From: Aurantiochytrium sp. KH105
Taxonomy: Eukaryota > Sar > Bigyra > Thraustochytrida > Thraustochytriidae
Direction of reading: 5' to 3'
Assembly (NCBI GenBank): GCA_003116975.1
Contig: BGKB01000252.1
Location: 1-57,514, forward strand
DNA: 57,514 nucleotides
The notes under the pieces were generated by a model. That model saw only the letters and a program-made list of their open reading frames with translations, searched no databases and had not been told where the DNA came from. Every line of letters begins with the position of its first letter. Position 1 is the first letter of the stretch. Both the position numbers and the translations under genes were made by a program. Positions 1 through 9,479 of the stretch are shown here, one piece after another.

Positions 1-159
1 AGCCCGCACGCCCGCGCCCTTCCGGCCGGCGTCCTCCCCCGGGGGCGCGCGCACGCTGCCGCGGCCGCGCGCCGATCGAAGCAAAGCCGGACAGGGCTGA
101 TGCCCAGAACCCCTGGCAACAAGGAGAGGTCAGATGGCACTTTACTCGCGAACTCCGTG

Positions 160-767
160 TTAAATTCTTCCATCTCCTGCTCCCGATTTTACGGACAACA
201 TCTTGGTCGGTTTGAATGATGTATTGAGTTCTGGATCCACCGAAGCGGCGCCTTTTGCCCAAAACATCCACACGATCAACTTCCACATCAGGTAGCAGAA
301 GATCGCGACAGAGCCACCGCGGCCCAGAGCAAGTATGTAGTCCAGTCGGTGATTTGCGCCAGCCACGAGTCATCTTCGGCATCCGGGGAGGGGCTATCGT
401 CCGTCGCATTCGTGCACGGGCTGCTGCTCGTGCCGTCGGTCGTGTTCATGAGCCTGCGCACCACGAAGTAGACGCAGACGATGAGAAAGAACAGACTCGC
501 GAGCACACCGAGGATCCTGAACTTGAGGCGCTTCGCCGCGTCCCGCCGCAAGACCTCCCTCTGCTTTGGCACGGCGGCGCGCTTGCTCCGCATGATGTCC
601 AAGGGGCTGCTAGGTGGCGGGGGCGGCGCATTGGCCTTCGCATTGGCCTTCTTATGAACCTTGCTCTTCGGCCCCGTCCTGCGCTCCGTCTTCTTCGGTG
701 GATCCGACTTGACCTTGCTCTTCGGCCCGGTCCTGCGCTTCGTCGCTTTGGCCTTGGTCGCCGCCAT
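160..767 (-). CDS. small basic two-TM membrane protein, frame interrupted
   Basis: I do not recognise this protein. The ATG at 767 opens a 159-codon frame that stops at 288. It has a Lys/Arg-rich N terminus with the nine-residue RRTGPKSKV repeated at residues 11-19 and 29-37, a Pro run near 47-51, and a clear transmembrane helix at about 81-105 (LGVLASLFFLIVCVYFVV). The frame then enters a second hydrophobic stretch (WTTYLLWAA) and ends abruptly, while the next frame carries on with LIVWMFW and a plausible tail to a stop at 160. A 38-base GT...AG segment at 280-317, if removed, joins the two in phase and completes a second helix, giving 189 residues. A sequencing indel would explain it equally well. 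The basic cytosolic tail plus one or two helices suggests a small organelle or ER membrane protein (inference). Confidence 0.5.
280..317 (-). other. candidate 38-base mini-intron or frameshift zone
   Basis: On the minus strand the segment starts with GTGGCT and ends with GGAAG. Removing it restores the reading frame of the small membrane protein between Ala-Ala and Leu-Ile-Val. It is shorter than typical nuclear introns, so a one-base assembly error nearby is a serious alternative. Confidence 0.25.
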
Positions 768-1282
768 GGCTGAGTTGGAGGAGCGAAGCTCTTGGCTCTT
801 GTTCCTTTTGGTCCTTTTTCCGCAGGTGTGGCAGAGACGGCCGATTCCCTCGGTCTGCCAGCTGCCACTTGCAGATCGACGTAGATAAAAAATCTATCAC
901 ACGGTCAGCAAGCAAAAGAAACCCAGCTGCCTGCGTCCGAGCCGACGGAGCGAACAACCAAACTTCACAAAACTTCACAAACCTTCGCAAAACAAAAATG
1001 TCTTCCTCGTCGGCCGCCGCGGAAGAGAGCTTGTTCACCCAGGAGATCGAGGTCGCGCCCGCCGCCTGCATCGCAGCGGGCGCGCTTGTGCTCACGCTGG
1101 CATAGCACAGCTTCACGCTGCTGCACAGCATCGCAATGTCAGCGGACAAGAACTTCTTTGAAAGCGAACGAGCCAGGTGCAGCGAACGAGCGAGCGAGTG
1201 AAGCCAAAGACAGACCCCGATCAAGCGATCGATCGGACGACCCAGCGAGCTCGAGCTCTTGCGGCGTGGTAGGGAATCCACG
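768..1282. promoter_or_regulatory. divergent intergenic region
   Basis: This 515-base stretch separates the minus-strand small membrane protein from the plus-strand BASS transporter, so both promoters should lie here. The stretch from about 895 to 1000 is A/C-rich and includes a short tandem repeat (aacttcacaa twice near 960-980). GAGC-type repeats follow near 1165-1200. I see no clear TATA box. Confidence 0.4.
998..1105 (+). CDS. possible 35-residue small ORF
   Basis: An ATG preceded by an A-rich context (acaaaa) opens a short frame: a Ser/Ala/Glu start, then a hydrophobic segment (ACIAAGALVLTLA), then TAG at 1103. The same frame continues open after the TAG for another 31 codons to a TGA at 1199-1201. 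It could be a real micropeptide, an upstream ORF of the BASS gene, or chance. Clathrin heavy chain in this window also ends with TAG, so TAG is a normal stop here. Confidence 0.2.
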   Translation: MSSSSAAAEESLFTQEIEVAPAACIAAGALVLTLA

Positions 1283-2770
1283 ATGAAAGGGTCCTTCTGG
1301 CGCGGAACTCTGGTCGTAATCGCAGCAGTGACGACGGTCGCAACGTGCCGCGGCGACGAGACAAGGGCGTGCTCGCTCAGCGTGTGCAGCACAGCGGAGC
1401 CAGACGAGCCCACCGTGGAACTCTCCTGCGCGGCGGTGCACAGCAACATTGTCTCCGTGGCCACCTCGAGCGGTCTCAACACGACCTGCTATGACGCCTC
1501 CGACGCAGAAGGGACATACGGAGCATTCGAAGGCAACGTAGAGGCGTGCGCCTCGGCGCGAGCAGCCGTAAGCAAGGCCTGCAAGGGCGAAAAGTCGTGC
1601 AGCGTCGACCTCTCCGACGCTCTGGCAGCCTGCGGAGGCGAAGCCGTCCATGTGACCGTCCGATGCGACGAGGTCCTCGACGTCTTTGCCATCATGGGCT
1701 GGCTTCTCGTGATCAGCGTCGCCGTCGCCATGGGCGCAATGGTACGCGTAGAGGATATTCGCAAGGTCTTTGACGAAAACAAACGCGGTGTGCTCGTCGG
1801 CTTGGCGTCTCAGTACGTCTTCATGCCACTGCTTGCCTTTGTGTACACCAAAATCTTTGGCTTTAGCGACCTCGTTGCAATCGGCGCCGTTGTTGTCGGG
1901 TCTTCACCCGGAGGAACCTCCTCGAACCTCTTTGCATACCTCTCGCGGGGCAACGTTCCTCTGTCCATTGTCATGTCTGCCTTATCTACGGCGGTGGCCT
2001 TTGTCATGATGCCCTTTAACATTAACCTGTACGGAAATCTCGGCCTTGGCCTCAACGAGGGCGTGCGCGGCATCCCATTTGCACGTATTCTATTTACAAT
2101 GGTCGTCGTCATCGCAAGCACCGTGCTTGGGATGGTCATTCTGCACTTCTCCGCGCGAGCGGCAAAGTGGGCCACGCGCATCGGTGCGCTCCTCGGCGTG
2201 GCCTTTGTGGCAGGAGCTTTCGCGATAGCCGTGCGAGAAAATGGCGAGCTACTCGACCCGTCTCGCTTTCCTAAATTGTGGATCGCCGCGGCGCTTTTTC
2301 AGCCACTCGGAACCCTTTTTGGCGGCCTTTTTGCTGGCTACGCTGGTCTGCGACACAAGGACCAGCGAACAGTGGGCATCGAGACGGGCGTGCAGAACTT
2401 TAGCATTACATACGCCCTGCTCAGCAATGTGCTACAGGGTTGCGATCGTTCCGAGGCGCTCAGTTTTCCACTTTTGGCTGGTGCATGGTTCTTCATCGAT
2501 TGTATCATTATTACAATCGTGTTGCGATGTTGTCACGCTCCGTGCGACGGCGGAGAACACCTCGAGACGGAGACTGACAGCCAAGTCGAAATTCGCGACT
2601 TGAGTAAAGCGAACAAATCCGGCAAAGTGCAGCATGGATCTCTCTCTGACGATGAAGATGAGTCTTTGTCGCTTAGCAGTAGTGACGCGTCGGCGGGCGG
2701 CGCTGCCAGTGAGGAAGAGACCCCTCGCTTGCGCGTTTCTTCACCGTCAGATATCATGACGGCAGTTTGA
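1283..2770 (+). CDS. BASS/SBF-family transporter with SUEL-lectin-like ectodomain
   Basis: Predicted 495-residue sodium-coupled organic-anion (bile acid:Na+ symporter family) transporter of the plasma or another secretory membrane. The ATG at 1283 is chosen because it directly opens a signal peptide (residues 1-23, FWRGTLVVIAAVTTVA core). Residues about 46-129 are Cys-rich and match the pattern of SUEL/galactose-binding lectin domains (VELSCA near the start, CKGEKSCSVDL at 100-110, closing VTVRC at 124-128). Residues about 130-430 are the polytopic SBF domain, including the family motif GSSPGGTSSNLFAYLSRGN, where Na+ and substrate residues lie in characterised relatives. The tail is acidic and Ser-rich, probably cytosolic. 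Substrate is unknown. The lectin-transporter fusion is unusual. The family assignment is firm; the lectin call is pattern-based. Confidence 0.88.
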   Translation: MKGSFWRGTLVVIAAVTTVATCRGDETRACSLSVCSTAEPDEPTVELSCAAVHSNIVSVATSSGLNTTCYDASDAEGTYGAFEGNVEACASARAAVSKACKGEKSCSVDLSDALAACGGEAVHVTVRCDEVLDVFAIMGWLLVISVAVAMGAMVRVEDIRKVFDENKRGVLVGLASQYVFMPLLAFVYTKIFGFSDLVAIGAVVVGSSPGGTSSNLFAYLSRGNVPLSIVMSALSTAVAFVMMPFNINLYGNLGLGLNEGVRGIPFARILFTMVVVIASTVLGMVILHFSARAAKWATRIGALLGVAFVAGAFAIAVRENGELLDPSRFPKLWIAAALFQPLGTLFGGLFAGYAGLRHKDQRTVGIETGVQNFSITYALLSNVLQGCDRSEALSFPLLAGAWFFIDCIIITIVLRCCHAPCDGGEHLETETDSQVEIRDLSKANKSGKVQHGSLSDDEDESLSLSSSDASAGGAASEEETPRLRVSSPSDIMTAV

Positions 2771-3217
2771 TCATGTGAGTAATTGATGAATTTGTTCGTG
2801 TTGTATCTTGCTACGCACACAGGAAGATTGCCTGTCACTAGGTGAGGATTGGAGTTGTCGTCGATTTCGTTGCATGGACGTTCATGGCATCACCTCTGCG
2901 CTTTTTTATGCGTGTTCAACATTGGAAGATGTCTTTGGGCGTTATAGATTGATGGAGCGGTTCGTGTTGCGCCGCGCGCACAGTATAGCTTGCTTGCCAA
3001 CACGTGTCATCGATTCGATGACACCGTTGGCTTGACGAAGGTACTCGCGTATATGTTGGAAAAAAAAATGAAGGCGTTTCGGGGTATTTGTATTATTTTC
3101 TTTATGGAGAAAAGGAGGGAGTGGTAAGTGTTCTTCGCTGACGAGACGCACGAGTTTGATATAGGTAGTTCGAGCATCGTGTCACGAGAAGCAAAAAAAA
3201 GAGAAAAGGACTCGTGT
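2771..3217. other. convergent 3' intergenic region
   Basis: A 447-base spacer between the converging BASS transporter and clathrin genes. It is more AT-rich than its surroundings and should hold both 3' UTRs. A poly-A stretch lies near 3060. No further gene is seen. Confidence 0.5.
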
Positions 3218-6200
3218 CTACATGGGCGGGTAGCCGCCCATGCCGTTGGGAGGCTGCTGCATCATGCCTTGGCCAGGCTGCATCATGTACTGCTGCTGCT
3301 GCTGAGGCTGCTGCATGGCACCCGGGTTGTAGGCCGAGTTGGCGATCATCATGGGACCAGTAATGTAAGTCTCCGGAACCTGGCCCGAGCCACTCGAAGG
3401 CTCGGCAGGCTTGGCCTTCTCCTCGAGGTCCTTGACCCTGTTGGTGAGGTCCGACACATACTGAATGATAAAGGGCATGGCCATGTCGGTGAGCTGGTTG
3501 CGCCAAGCGAGTTCAAGAACGACATCTGGCCGAATCAGATCGTACGCCTCGTAGAGCGTGGCAGCAAAGGCCTCACGGTCGTTGATGGCAACAAAGAACT
3601 GCAAAAGCTCCTCGACAACGGCCTCGTCACGCGATTGTGCCGCAGCCTTGATGGCATCCTTGTACAGCTTAAGCTGCTTGGCAAGGTGCACACTGTCGGC
3701 AAAGCGCTTGTTCTTGTTGAACAGGTGGCAGGCAATGCGCTTCATCTCGATGAGCTCGTGCTTTTCGAGTTTCTTAGCAAGAGCAATCTGGTCAAAGTTG
3801 TCATGCTCATCGACGCTCTCGCGAAGACCCTCGTAATCCTCGTCCTCGACAAGGACCTCGTTCACGGCCTCATTGACGGCCGCAATATTCTCCTTTTGCA
3901 CAGCCTTAAGGTAGTCCATGATGAGCGGCAGGTTATCCGACTGACGAATCACCTGCACAACACGCGAGTGGTCAATGTCCTTGAGCTGCAAGAGAAGCTT
4001 GTTGAGCTTGAGCGGAGCATACTGGAGGTAGAAAGGAATAGCGCCATTCTTGTACCACAGCTCACGGTTGCGGACCTTGGTGGCCGTATCGCGGAACTTG
4101 TCATCCTCCCAGGCCGTCTCCGGGTGCTCCATCATGACGTTGAGTGCCGAGTCGTAGTCCTCCGTCTCAAGCATGAGAAAACAGGCCTCCTCGTAGAGAC
4201 GCGCCTTGTTGCAGGCACGGAGGACCTTGGGTGCATTGCAGCGACGCGAGTACACCTTGAGGTGGTCCATGAGAGACTCCGGCTTGTATTTTGAGTAGAG
4301 CACGGCAAGCTCGGTAAAGACACCGGCGTGGGCGGCCTCAAGTCCAAGACCTTGCTCCATGAGCGAGAGAAGCTCGTCGACGAGGCCCCGGCGCTCGTAC
4401 TCGGAAATAAGGTCCTCGACATGGTCCGGGCGCGTGACGATGTTGAGACCCGCAACGCCAGCCAGCTTGGTCTCGCCGGCGGCAAGACAAGCAGCCGAAA
4501 CCTCCTTCCAGGTCTTGACCGAGTTGGCCTTGCGTGCCGCGTCGACAGCCTCGCGATAGAGACCGAGCTGAAGGTTGCAGCTCGCCAGCTTGGCATTGTT
4601 CGAGGCGGCGTTAAAGAGGATCTTGGCCGCCTCAAAGAGACCCTGATCGTAGCAACGGTCACCGCAGGCCTGAATATCGGCAAGGTTAGGAGCCGTGACA
4701 AAGGTTTCGAGCTCGGCGAGCTCGTTCGTCCGCGCGTACGCAAAGACGAGCTCGCTGTCCAGGAAGCGGTCCTTGAGCTTGGTGCGCGCCATCTTCAAGA
4801 AGCGCACGAGATCCTGCCACTTGTCCTCGCGCTTCGCGGCCTCGACCACCTCCTTGTACCCATCAGTGGGGTCGTCGGCCTTGATGTAGCTGGCAATCGC
4901 ATCCGGAACCAGGTTCGCGTCAAGCTGCGCCTTGGCCAGATGGCTCCAGACCTCGCCCTCGTCGCAGCGTTCGGCAAACTCAACACCACGCTCAAGGTTC
5001 TCCATGTGGTTAAGGAGGACGTCGACAGCGTCGACGTTAAGCTTGCTCTTCTTGAAGATCTCAAAGGCCTCCTCAAACAGCTGGTACTGCTCCGAGCAGG
5101 CGATCTTGGCAATATCAGCGGCATCGTAGTTGTCCATCCGGTGGATGTAGTCCATGACGCGTCCGCTGTCGGCCTTGATGGCGGTAAGAATGAGCAGGTT
5201 CTGAAGGTTGCGGTTGTTCGAGAACTCCGAACCCTGAAGCACAATCTTTTCCAAGAGCTCAATCAGCTCATTGGGCAGCTCCGCCGTCATAAAGGCCTTG
5301 ACCGTGAGCGAGACCTCGTCCGGGTTCTTGGACTCCGGCAACGCCGTCTGCACGGTCTCGTCGATGACGCGGCGGCGGTACGGGTTGTCGTTGACCAGCA
5401 CGCGTTCCCAGAGACCCATGTCCTGGCGCTCGACGCAGTAGCGGGCCTGGTCCTTGAAGAGCTCGTTGGCGTTGGTGACTTCAATGAGCTCGTCATCGCA
5501 GGCGCCCCAGGCGCGCTTGTACGCGAGAAAGGCCAAGTAGGGGTCGAGTTTCTCGCAAAACTTGCCAACCTCCTTTGAGTCGTAAAACTGGTTGTTCTTG
5601 AGCCACTCTTGCGGATCCTTATTGATGGTCACGTAGATCTTGCCAATCGCATTGTGCGTAGCCGCCTCGGTGTTACCCTCTGCAACGCGCTGCTCGAGGA
5701 ACGGCTGCAGCATGCGGAGCCGGTTGCGCTCCTCGACCTGGCTTACGAGCTCGGCCACGGGGCACATGTTACGGACCGAGTCGAGGAGACCCTTGATGAA
5801 GTCCTCATCGCAGTCGAGATCGAGCAGCTTGCCAATGACTTCGGGCGTGCGCTGCGGCGAAACCTTTTGCACGTAGACCTCAATGTGCTTGGTGAGCTTG
5901 TTCGAGTACAGGTAGCTCGTGAGCTCGCCAATGTAGCCGTGGCGATCGCAAACATGGATCAAAGGACGCGGGTCCGGGAGGTTCTCGAGCAAAAGGAACT
6001 CCTTGACCTTTTCCGGATCATAGTACTCGGACTCGCGGCACTGGCGAATCACGGCATCAATCTGGCCCATCTTGGCCGCGGCCTCAATGTACTTGAAGTG
6101 GACGTCCGGGTCCTGGGACACGTGAATGATCGATCCGCAAAAGTAGCAAAGGCCCTCGTACGACTTGTACGACTCAAAGAGCTTGATGAGCTCAGAGGGC

Positions 6201-8305
6201 CCGAGCTGCTCTGCGTACTTTGTGGCAGCCTGTACCACAAGCTGAAGGTTGGCCTTGATGTTGTGCATCATGAGCACGTTCAGGCACTCAATGCAGTGCT
6301 CTCCCGTGAGCGTGCCAAAAAAGTCGACGAGAAAGCCGGGCGAGATGGACTGCGTGTTGACGATGACACGCTTGATGTCATCGATCTCCGTGTACAGCTC
6401 GAGGGCGCGCTGGTAGAGACCAGACTTTTCGCAGAGCTGCGCGATGTGCGCGCGATCGTAGTACGAGAACATCTCGCTGGCGAAGATGGCGTCCGCCACC
6501 TGAGGTGCACCACCGAGCAGGTTGATCTCGAGGAGACGCGTCTGCAAATGACCCTCGTCCGCACGGTTGCCCTTGAGGGCGTCAAGCAGAAAGGCCGTCG
6601 TCTCTTGGATGCGATTCAGCTGCATGAAAACGTCCACCACCATGGCCACGTCCACGAGACGTCCGCCCTCGTTGTTGACGAGGCTCTTGGCAAAGTCCTC
6701 GGCGGCCTTGGGGTTCTGCCGCACGAGATTCTGAAGCATGAGAATGTAGTCCGGCTGGTAGCCCACCTTGACCGAGTAGGGAACGATCTTGGCAAAGTCG
6801 CCCGTGAGCACAAAGCATTGCACAACCTTCTCAGGGACGTTGGCGCGCAGGTAGATGCTGAGCGCCATCTTGGGGTCCGACTGGATGACCATGTCACCGA
6901 GCTCCTCGCTGCACTCGAGCTTGTCCTCCTTGAGCCATGTCTCGAGCATTTGCTGACGGCCCTGTTGCAGCACGCGGCGCGCCAGCTCGAGGGTCTCAAT
7001 CACGTTGAGCTTGCCCTTTTCGAGCAGGGTGCTAAAGTACATGAGCACGGGCTGCGGCTGGCCTTGCTGCTGCGGAATCTGCAGGAAGCGGTTGATGGTC
7101 TCCTGCGTTCGCAGCGACTGTCCCGAGGACGCTGCGATCCGTGCAGCACCCTTGTAGTCACCTGCCTGGAAGAGGCGGTTGAACTCGGTCACATACATTT
7201 CGCCGGCGCCGGGCAGGTTGAGACGGCCGGCGAGTTCCATGGCCAACTGACTCTGGTTGCCTTGCTGCAGAAGGTATGGGATGAGGGCCTGCTCGTTGAT
7301 GGCCACCTGGAGCACCTGGCCCTTGCCCGAGGTCACACCCAAGACGCCCGTGCCGTCGCTCATCGGCGTGGACACAAAGACGGTGTCCGTGGTGATGCGG
7401 TTGCAAAAGATGAGCTTGCCCGTATGAATATCGTGCAGGTACAGGTAGCCCTTCCTGGTAATGAGATGGAGGATGTCGTACTTGCGGCTCGCCAGCAGCG
7501 AGACGGGAAAGTCATCCGGGGCATCGGCAGGAAAGGCAATGTCCACAGGCGGGAGCTTGAAGACGCCGCCGGGTGCGTCCTTGTCCTTGCCCACCTCCAT
7601 GCAATAGAGCTTGAAGGCGGTGTTGGGCTTCTTCTCGATAAAGCAGAACATGTTGCGCGAGTGACCATCCTTTTGGATGGTCGTGAAGCTGCCAGCGAAG
7701 CCCTGCAATGGCTGGCTCACCTTGCGTTCTACCGAGTACAGTTGCATGCTACCCATGACCTGGCCGCCTTCACCCTTGGAAATGCCAACAATGAGGAGCC
7801 ACTTGCCATCATCGCTGGCCTTGTAGTTGATAACCTGCGCATTTCGTGGAAAGCTGGCGTGGCGATCAAAGACCTTGCGGGGATCCTCGGAGCCCTCCAT
7901 GCTCCAGTGGTACACCGAGGTGGCCGTCACAAAGGCGACCGTGGTGCGGCTAATCCACCGCCAGAACTTGATTTCGGTTCCGTCTGGGAGCTTGAAAGAC
8001 TTCATTTTGGTGCGTGTTTCCGTGTTGAAGATCTGCAGGTTCTGGCCTCCGCGGAGGGCGATTTCCCTGCCCACAGGGTTCATGATGGCGGCCTCTGCTG
8101 CGATCGGTCGTCGCTGCATCTGGCCTCCAGCGTTCATGTCTACCGTCGTCAGCAGCTGCTTGCCGTCTGGCGACTTTTCGCGCACCAGGATAAAGTTTTC
8201 CGACTCCATGGTCAGCTCTCCGAACCGGAGCGACGAGGCCTCCACGCCCTGCGCGGACAGGTTCAGCCGCTCCGTGAACATGATGGGGAGCTGTTGCTGC
8301 GACAT
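3218..8305 (-). CDS. CHC1: clathrin heavy chain
   Basis: Full-length clathrin heavy chain, 1695 residues (animal and plant proteins are about 1675-1700). It forms the triskelion leg of clathrin coats in endocytosis and trans-Golgi/endosome sorting. Residues 1-330 are the N-terminal beta-propeller that binds adaptor clathrin-box peptides (start MSQQQLPIMFTERLNLSAQG). A helical linker follows, then the repeated alpha-solenoid CHCR legs to about 1570, with very conserved stretches such as GLGLEAAHAGVFTELAVLYS in the proximal leg and LYKDAIKAAAQSRDE before the trimerisation domain. The C-terminal tail is Gln/Met/Pro-rich (ending NGMGGYPPM), in place of the animal Hsc70-binding tail. There is no intron over 5 kb. 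The ATG at 8305 matches the family start. The gene converges on the BASS gene and is divergent from the PYROXD2-like gene. Confidence 0.98.
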   Translation of the reverse strand: MSQQQLPIMFTERLNLSAQGVEASSLRFGELTMESENFILVREKSPDGKQLLTTVDMNAGGQMQRRPIAAEAAIMNPVGREIALRGGQNLQIFNTETRTKMKSFKLPDGTEIKFWRWISRTTVAFVTATSVYHWSMEGSEDPRKVFDRHASFPRNAQVINYKASDDGKWLLIVGISKGEGGQVMGSMQLYSVERKVSQPLQGFAGSFTTIQKDGHSRNMFCFIEKKPNTAFKLYCMEVGKDKDAPGGVFKLPPVDIAFPADAPDDFPVSLLASRKYDILHLITRKGYLYLHDIHTGKLIFCNRITTDTVFVSTPMSDGTGVLGVTSGKGQVLQVAINEQALIPYLLQQGNQSQLAMELAGRLNLPGAGEMYVTEFNRLFQAGDYKGAARIAASSGQSLRTQETINRFLQIPQQQGQPQPVLMYFSTLLEKGKLNVIETLELARRVLQQGRQQMLETWLKEDKLECSEELGDMVIQSDPKMALSIYLRANVPEKVVQCFVLTGDFAKIVPYSVKVGYQPDYILMLQNLVRQNPKAAEDFAKSLVNNEGGRLVDVAMVVDVFMQLNRIQETTAFLLDALKGNRADEGHLQTRLLEINLLGGAPQVADAIFASEMFSYYDRAHIAQLCEKSGLYQRALELYTEIDDIKRVIVNTQSISPGFLVDFFGTLTGEHCIECLNVLMMHNIKANLQLVVQAATKYAEQLGPSELIKLFESYKSYEGLCYFCGSIIHVSQDPDVHFKYIEAAAKMGQIDAVIRQCRESEYYDPEKVKEFLLLENLPDPRPLIHVCDRHGYIGELTSYLYSNKLTKHIEVYVQKVSPQRTPEVIGKLLDLDCDEDFIKGLLDSVRNMCPVAELVSQVEERNRLRMLQPFLEQRVAEGNTEAATHNAIGKIYVTINKDPQEWLKNNQFYDSKEVGKFCEKLDPYLAFLAYKRAWGACDDELIEVTNANELFKDQARYCVERQDMGLWERVLVNDNPYRRRVIDETVQTALPESKNPDEVSLTVKAFMTAELPNELIELLEKIVLQGSEFSNNRNLQNLLILTAIKADSGRVMDYIHRMDNYDAADIAKIACSEQYQLFEEAFEIFKKSKLNVDAVDVLLNHMENLERGVEFAERCDEGEVWSHLAKAQLDANLVPDAIASYIKADDPTDGYKEVVEAAKREDKWQDLVRFLKMARTKLKDRFLDSELVFAYARTNELAELETFVTAPNLADIQACGDRCYDQGLFEAAKILFNAASNNAKLASCNLQLGLYREAVDAARKANSVKTWKEVSAACLAAGETKLAGVAGLNIVTRPDHVEDLISEYERRGLVDELLSLMEQGLGLEAAHAGVFTELAVLYSKYKPESLMDHLKVYSRRCNAPKVLRACNKARLYEEACFLMLETEDYDSALNVMMEHPETAWEDDKFRDTATKVRNRELWYKNGAIPFYLQYAPLKLNKLLLQLKDIDHSRVVQVIRQSDNLPLIMDYLKAVQKENIAAVNEAVNEVLVEDEDYEGLRESVDEHDNFDQIALAKKLEKHELIEMKRIACHLFNKNKRFADSVHLAKQLKLYKDAIKAAAQSRDEAVVEELLQFFVAINDREAFAATLYEAYDLIRPDVVLELAWRNQLTDMAMPFIIQYVSDLTNRVKDLEEKAKPAEPSSGSGQVPETYITGPMMIANSAYNPGAMQQPQQQQQYMMQPGQGMMQQPPNGMGGYPPM

Positions 8306-8753
8306 CGTGCCTGCTCTACTCTTCAGCTACTGCTACTGCTCTTGCTGCTGTTCTCGTTTCGCCTCGCCTGCGCGCGACCGGGTCGACGCCCTCGAAGATG
8401 GCCCGCGCCGTCGGAGAAGCCACAAGGTCAGGCCAAGCGAAGATCAATCACCCTCGGCAGCAGGAACACCTCCAGCAGCAGCAGCAGCAAGAAGCCGACC
8501 GAGGCCAGCCAGGCTGTCGTCGCCGGGTCACTTCAAACCCAGCCCGCCGGGGGTGTCGCGCTCGCGACCGCTCGCCGGCCGCGGCTCGCTCGCTCGCTCG
8601 CTCGCTCGCCCGCCCGACTGCGCGCGCTCGCTCCCGCGCGCCCGCTCGCTCGCCCGCCGCGCGCAGAGAAGCTGGTCTCGGCACAGCGTGGCGTGGCGTT
8701 GCTGATCTGGAGCGAGGCCGCGCCGCGGAGCCGCACTCTAGCCGCCGCCGCGC

Positions 8754-8815
8754 GCAAGTCGGCTATAGCCGCCCCGCAACTGCCGCAAACCGCGCCGCAA
8801 CTGCCGCAAACCGCG
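8754..8815 (+). repeat. GCAAGT/GCAACT repeat array, site A
   Basis: One unit GCAAGTCGGCTATAGCC at 8754 is followed at 22-bp and 21-bp spacing by two identical 21-bp units beginning GCAACTGCCGCAAACC (heads at 8776 and 8797). It lies 449 bp upstream of the clathrin ATG. Related arrays occur at 16232-16304 and 35225-35312. Confidence 0.6.
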
Positions 8816-9262
8816 GCCCCCCGCCGCCCGGGATCTGAACGAGGCGCGAAAGATATTATTTACCGCCTTAACACGTCGGCCCCTGCCGCGCACCCGAACA
8901 GCTACCGGCCGTCGCATTAAGGTGGTTCTGCTACTCGATGTATCGTGCACGGTACCGCTCGCGGCGCGTCTCTGCGCTTCAACCGCCTCGAAACGTCGGC
9001 GAAGGTTACGGCCGTTTTGAAACGGAGATTTTGCGGCATAAAGAGCAGGAAAACATTGGCTCTGTGTTCTTTTTGCGTTCTTTCTGTTCCGCGTGCCTTT
9101 TTTTGTCACTCGGAAAACTTCTTTCTTCCTGCGTGGGACGAGTTCCAAAACGAAGAGTGAGAAAAACGCGCGCCTCTGCCTGCGCCTGCGAGACGCAGAC
9201 GCGTGCGCGCGCGTGGGGCTGCCGCCAGCGGCCGGCGGTGAGCCCGCGCGCTGGTCGAGTGT

Positions 9263-9276
9263 AGGTATATATACCT
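9263..9276. promoter_or_regulatory. TATA-like palindrome
   Basis: AGGTATATATACCT is a perfect 14-base palindrome about 205 bases upstream of the PYROXD2-like ATG. It is the best TATA-box candidate for this gene. It is set in GC-rich DNA, which makes the AT core stand out. Confidence 0.4.
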
Positions 9277-9479
9277 GCTTTCTGTCGTCCGCTTGGCGAG
9301 GCAAGTTGCAGTCCTTCTTGCTTCTTCTTCGAAACCCTGCCCACAGACTTCGGGGTAGGATCGGGCGCTTGGAAAGTGCTTGCTCTTGCAGCAGACGCGG
9401 ACGTGGCACAAGCAGCAGAAGCAGAACCTCAACTTGAACCTGGAAAGGAAGAAGAAGAAGTAGTAGTAGTAGTAGTTTG

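Larger units (their letters stand above)
8306..9479. promoter_or_regulatory. bidirectional promoter region, clathrin / PYROXD2-like
   Basis: A 1.17-kb spacer between two divergent gene starts. The clathrin-proximal half is extremely GC-rich, with Gln-codon-like CAG runs (8471-8492), GCTCGCTCG microsatellites (8583-8660) and the GCAAGT repeat array. The PYROXD2-proximal half contains a TATA-like palindrome. Long ORFs here are GC-driven and show no protein-like features. Confidence 0.5.

Noticed and set aside
5609..8920. 1103-codon plus-strand open frame opposite clathrin heavy chain
   Set aside because: It is the antisense shadow of a certain gene; C/G-ending codons remove stops on the opposite strand. 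No recognisable domain.
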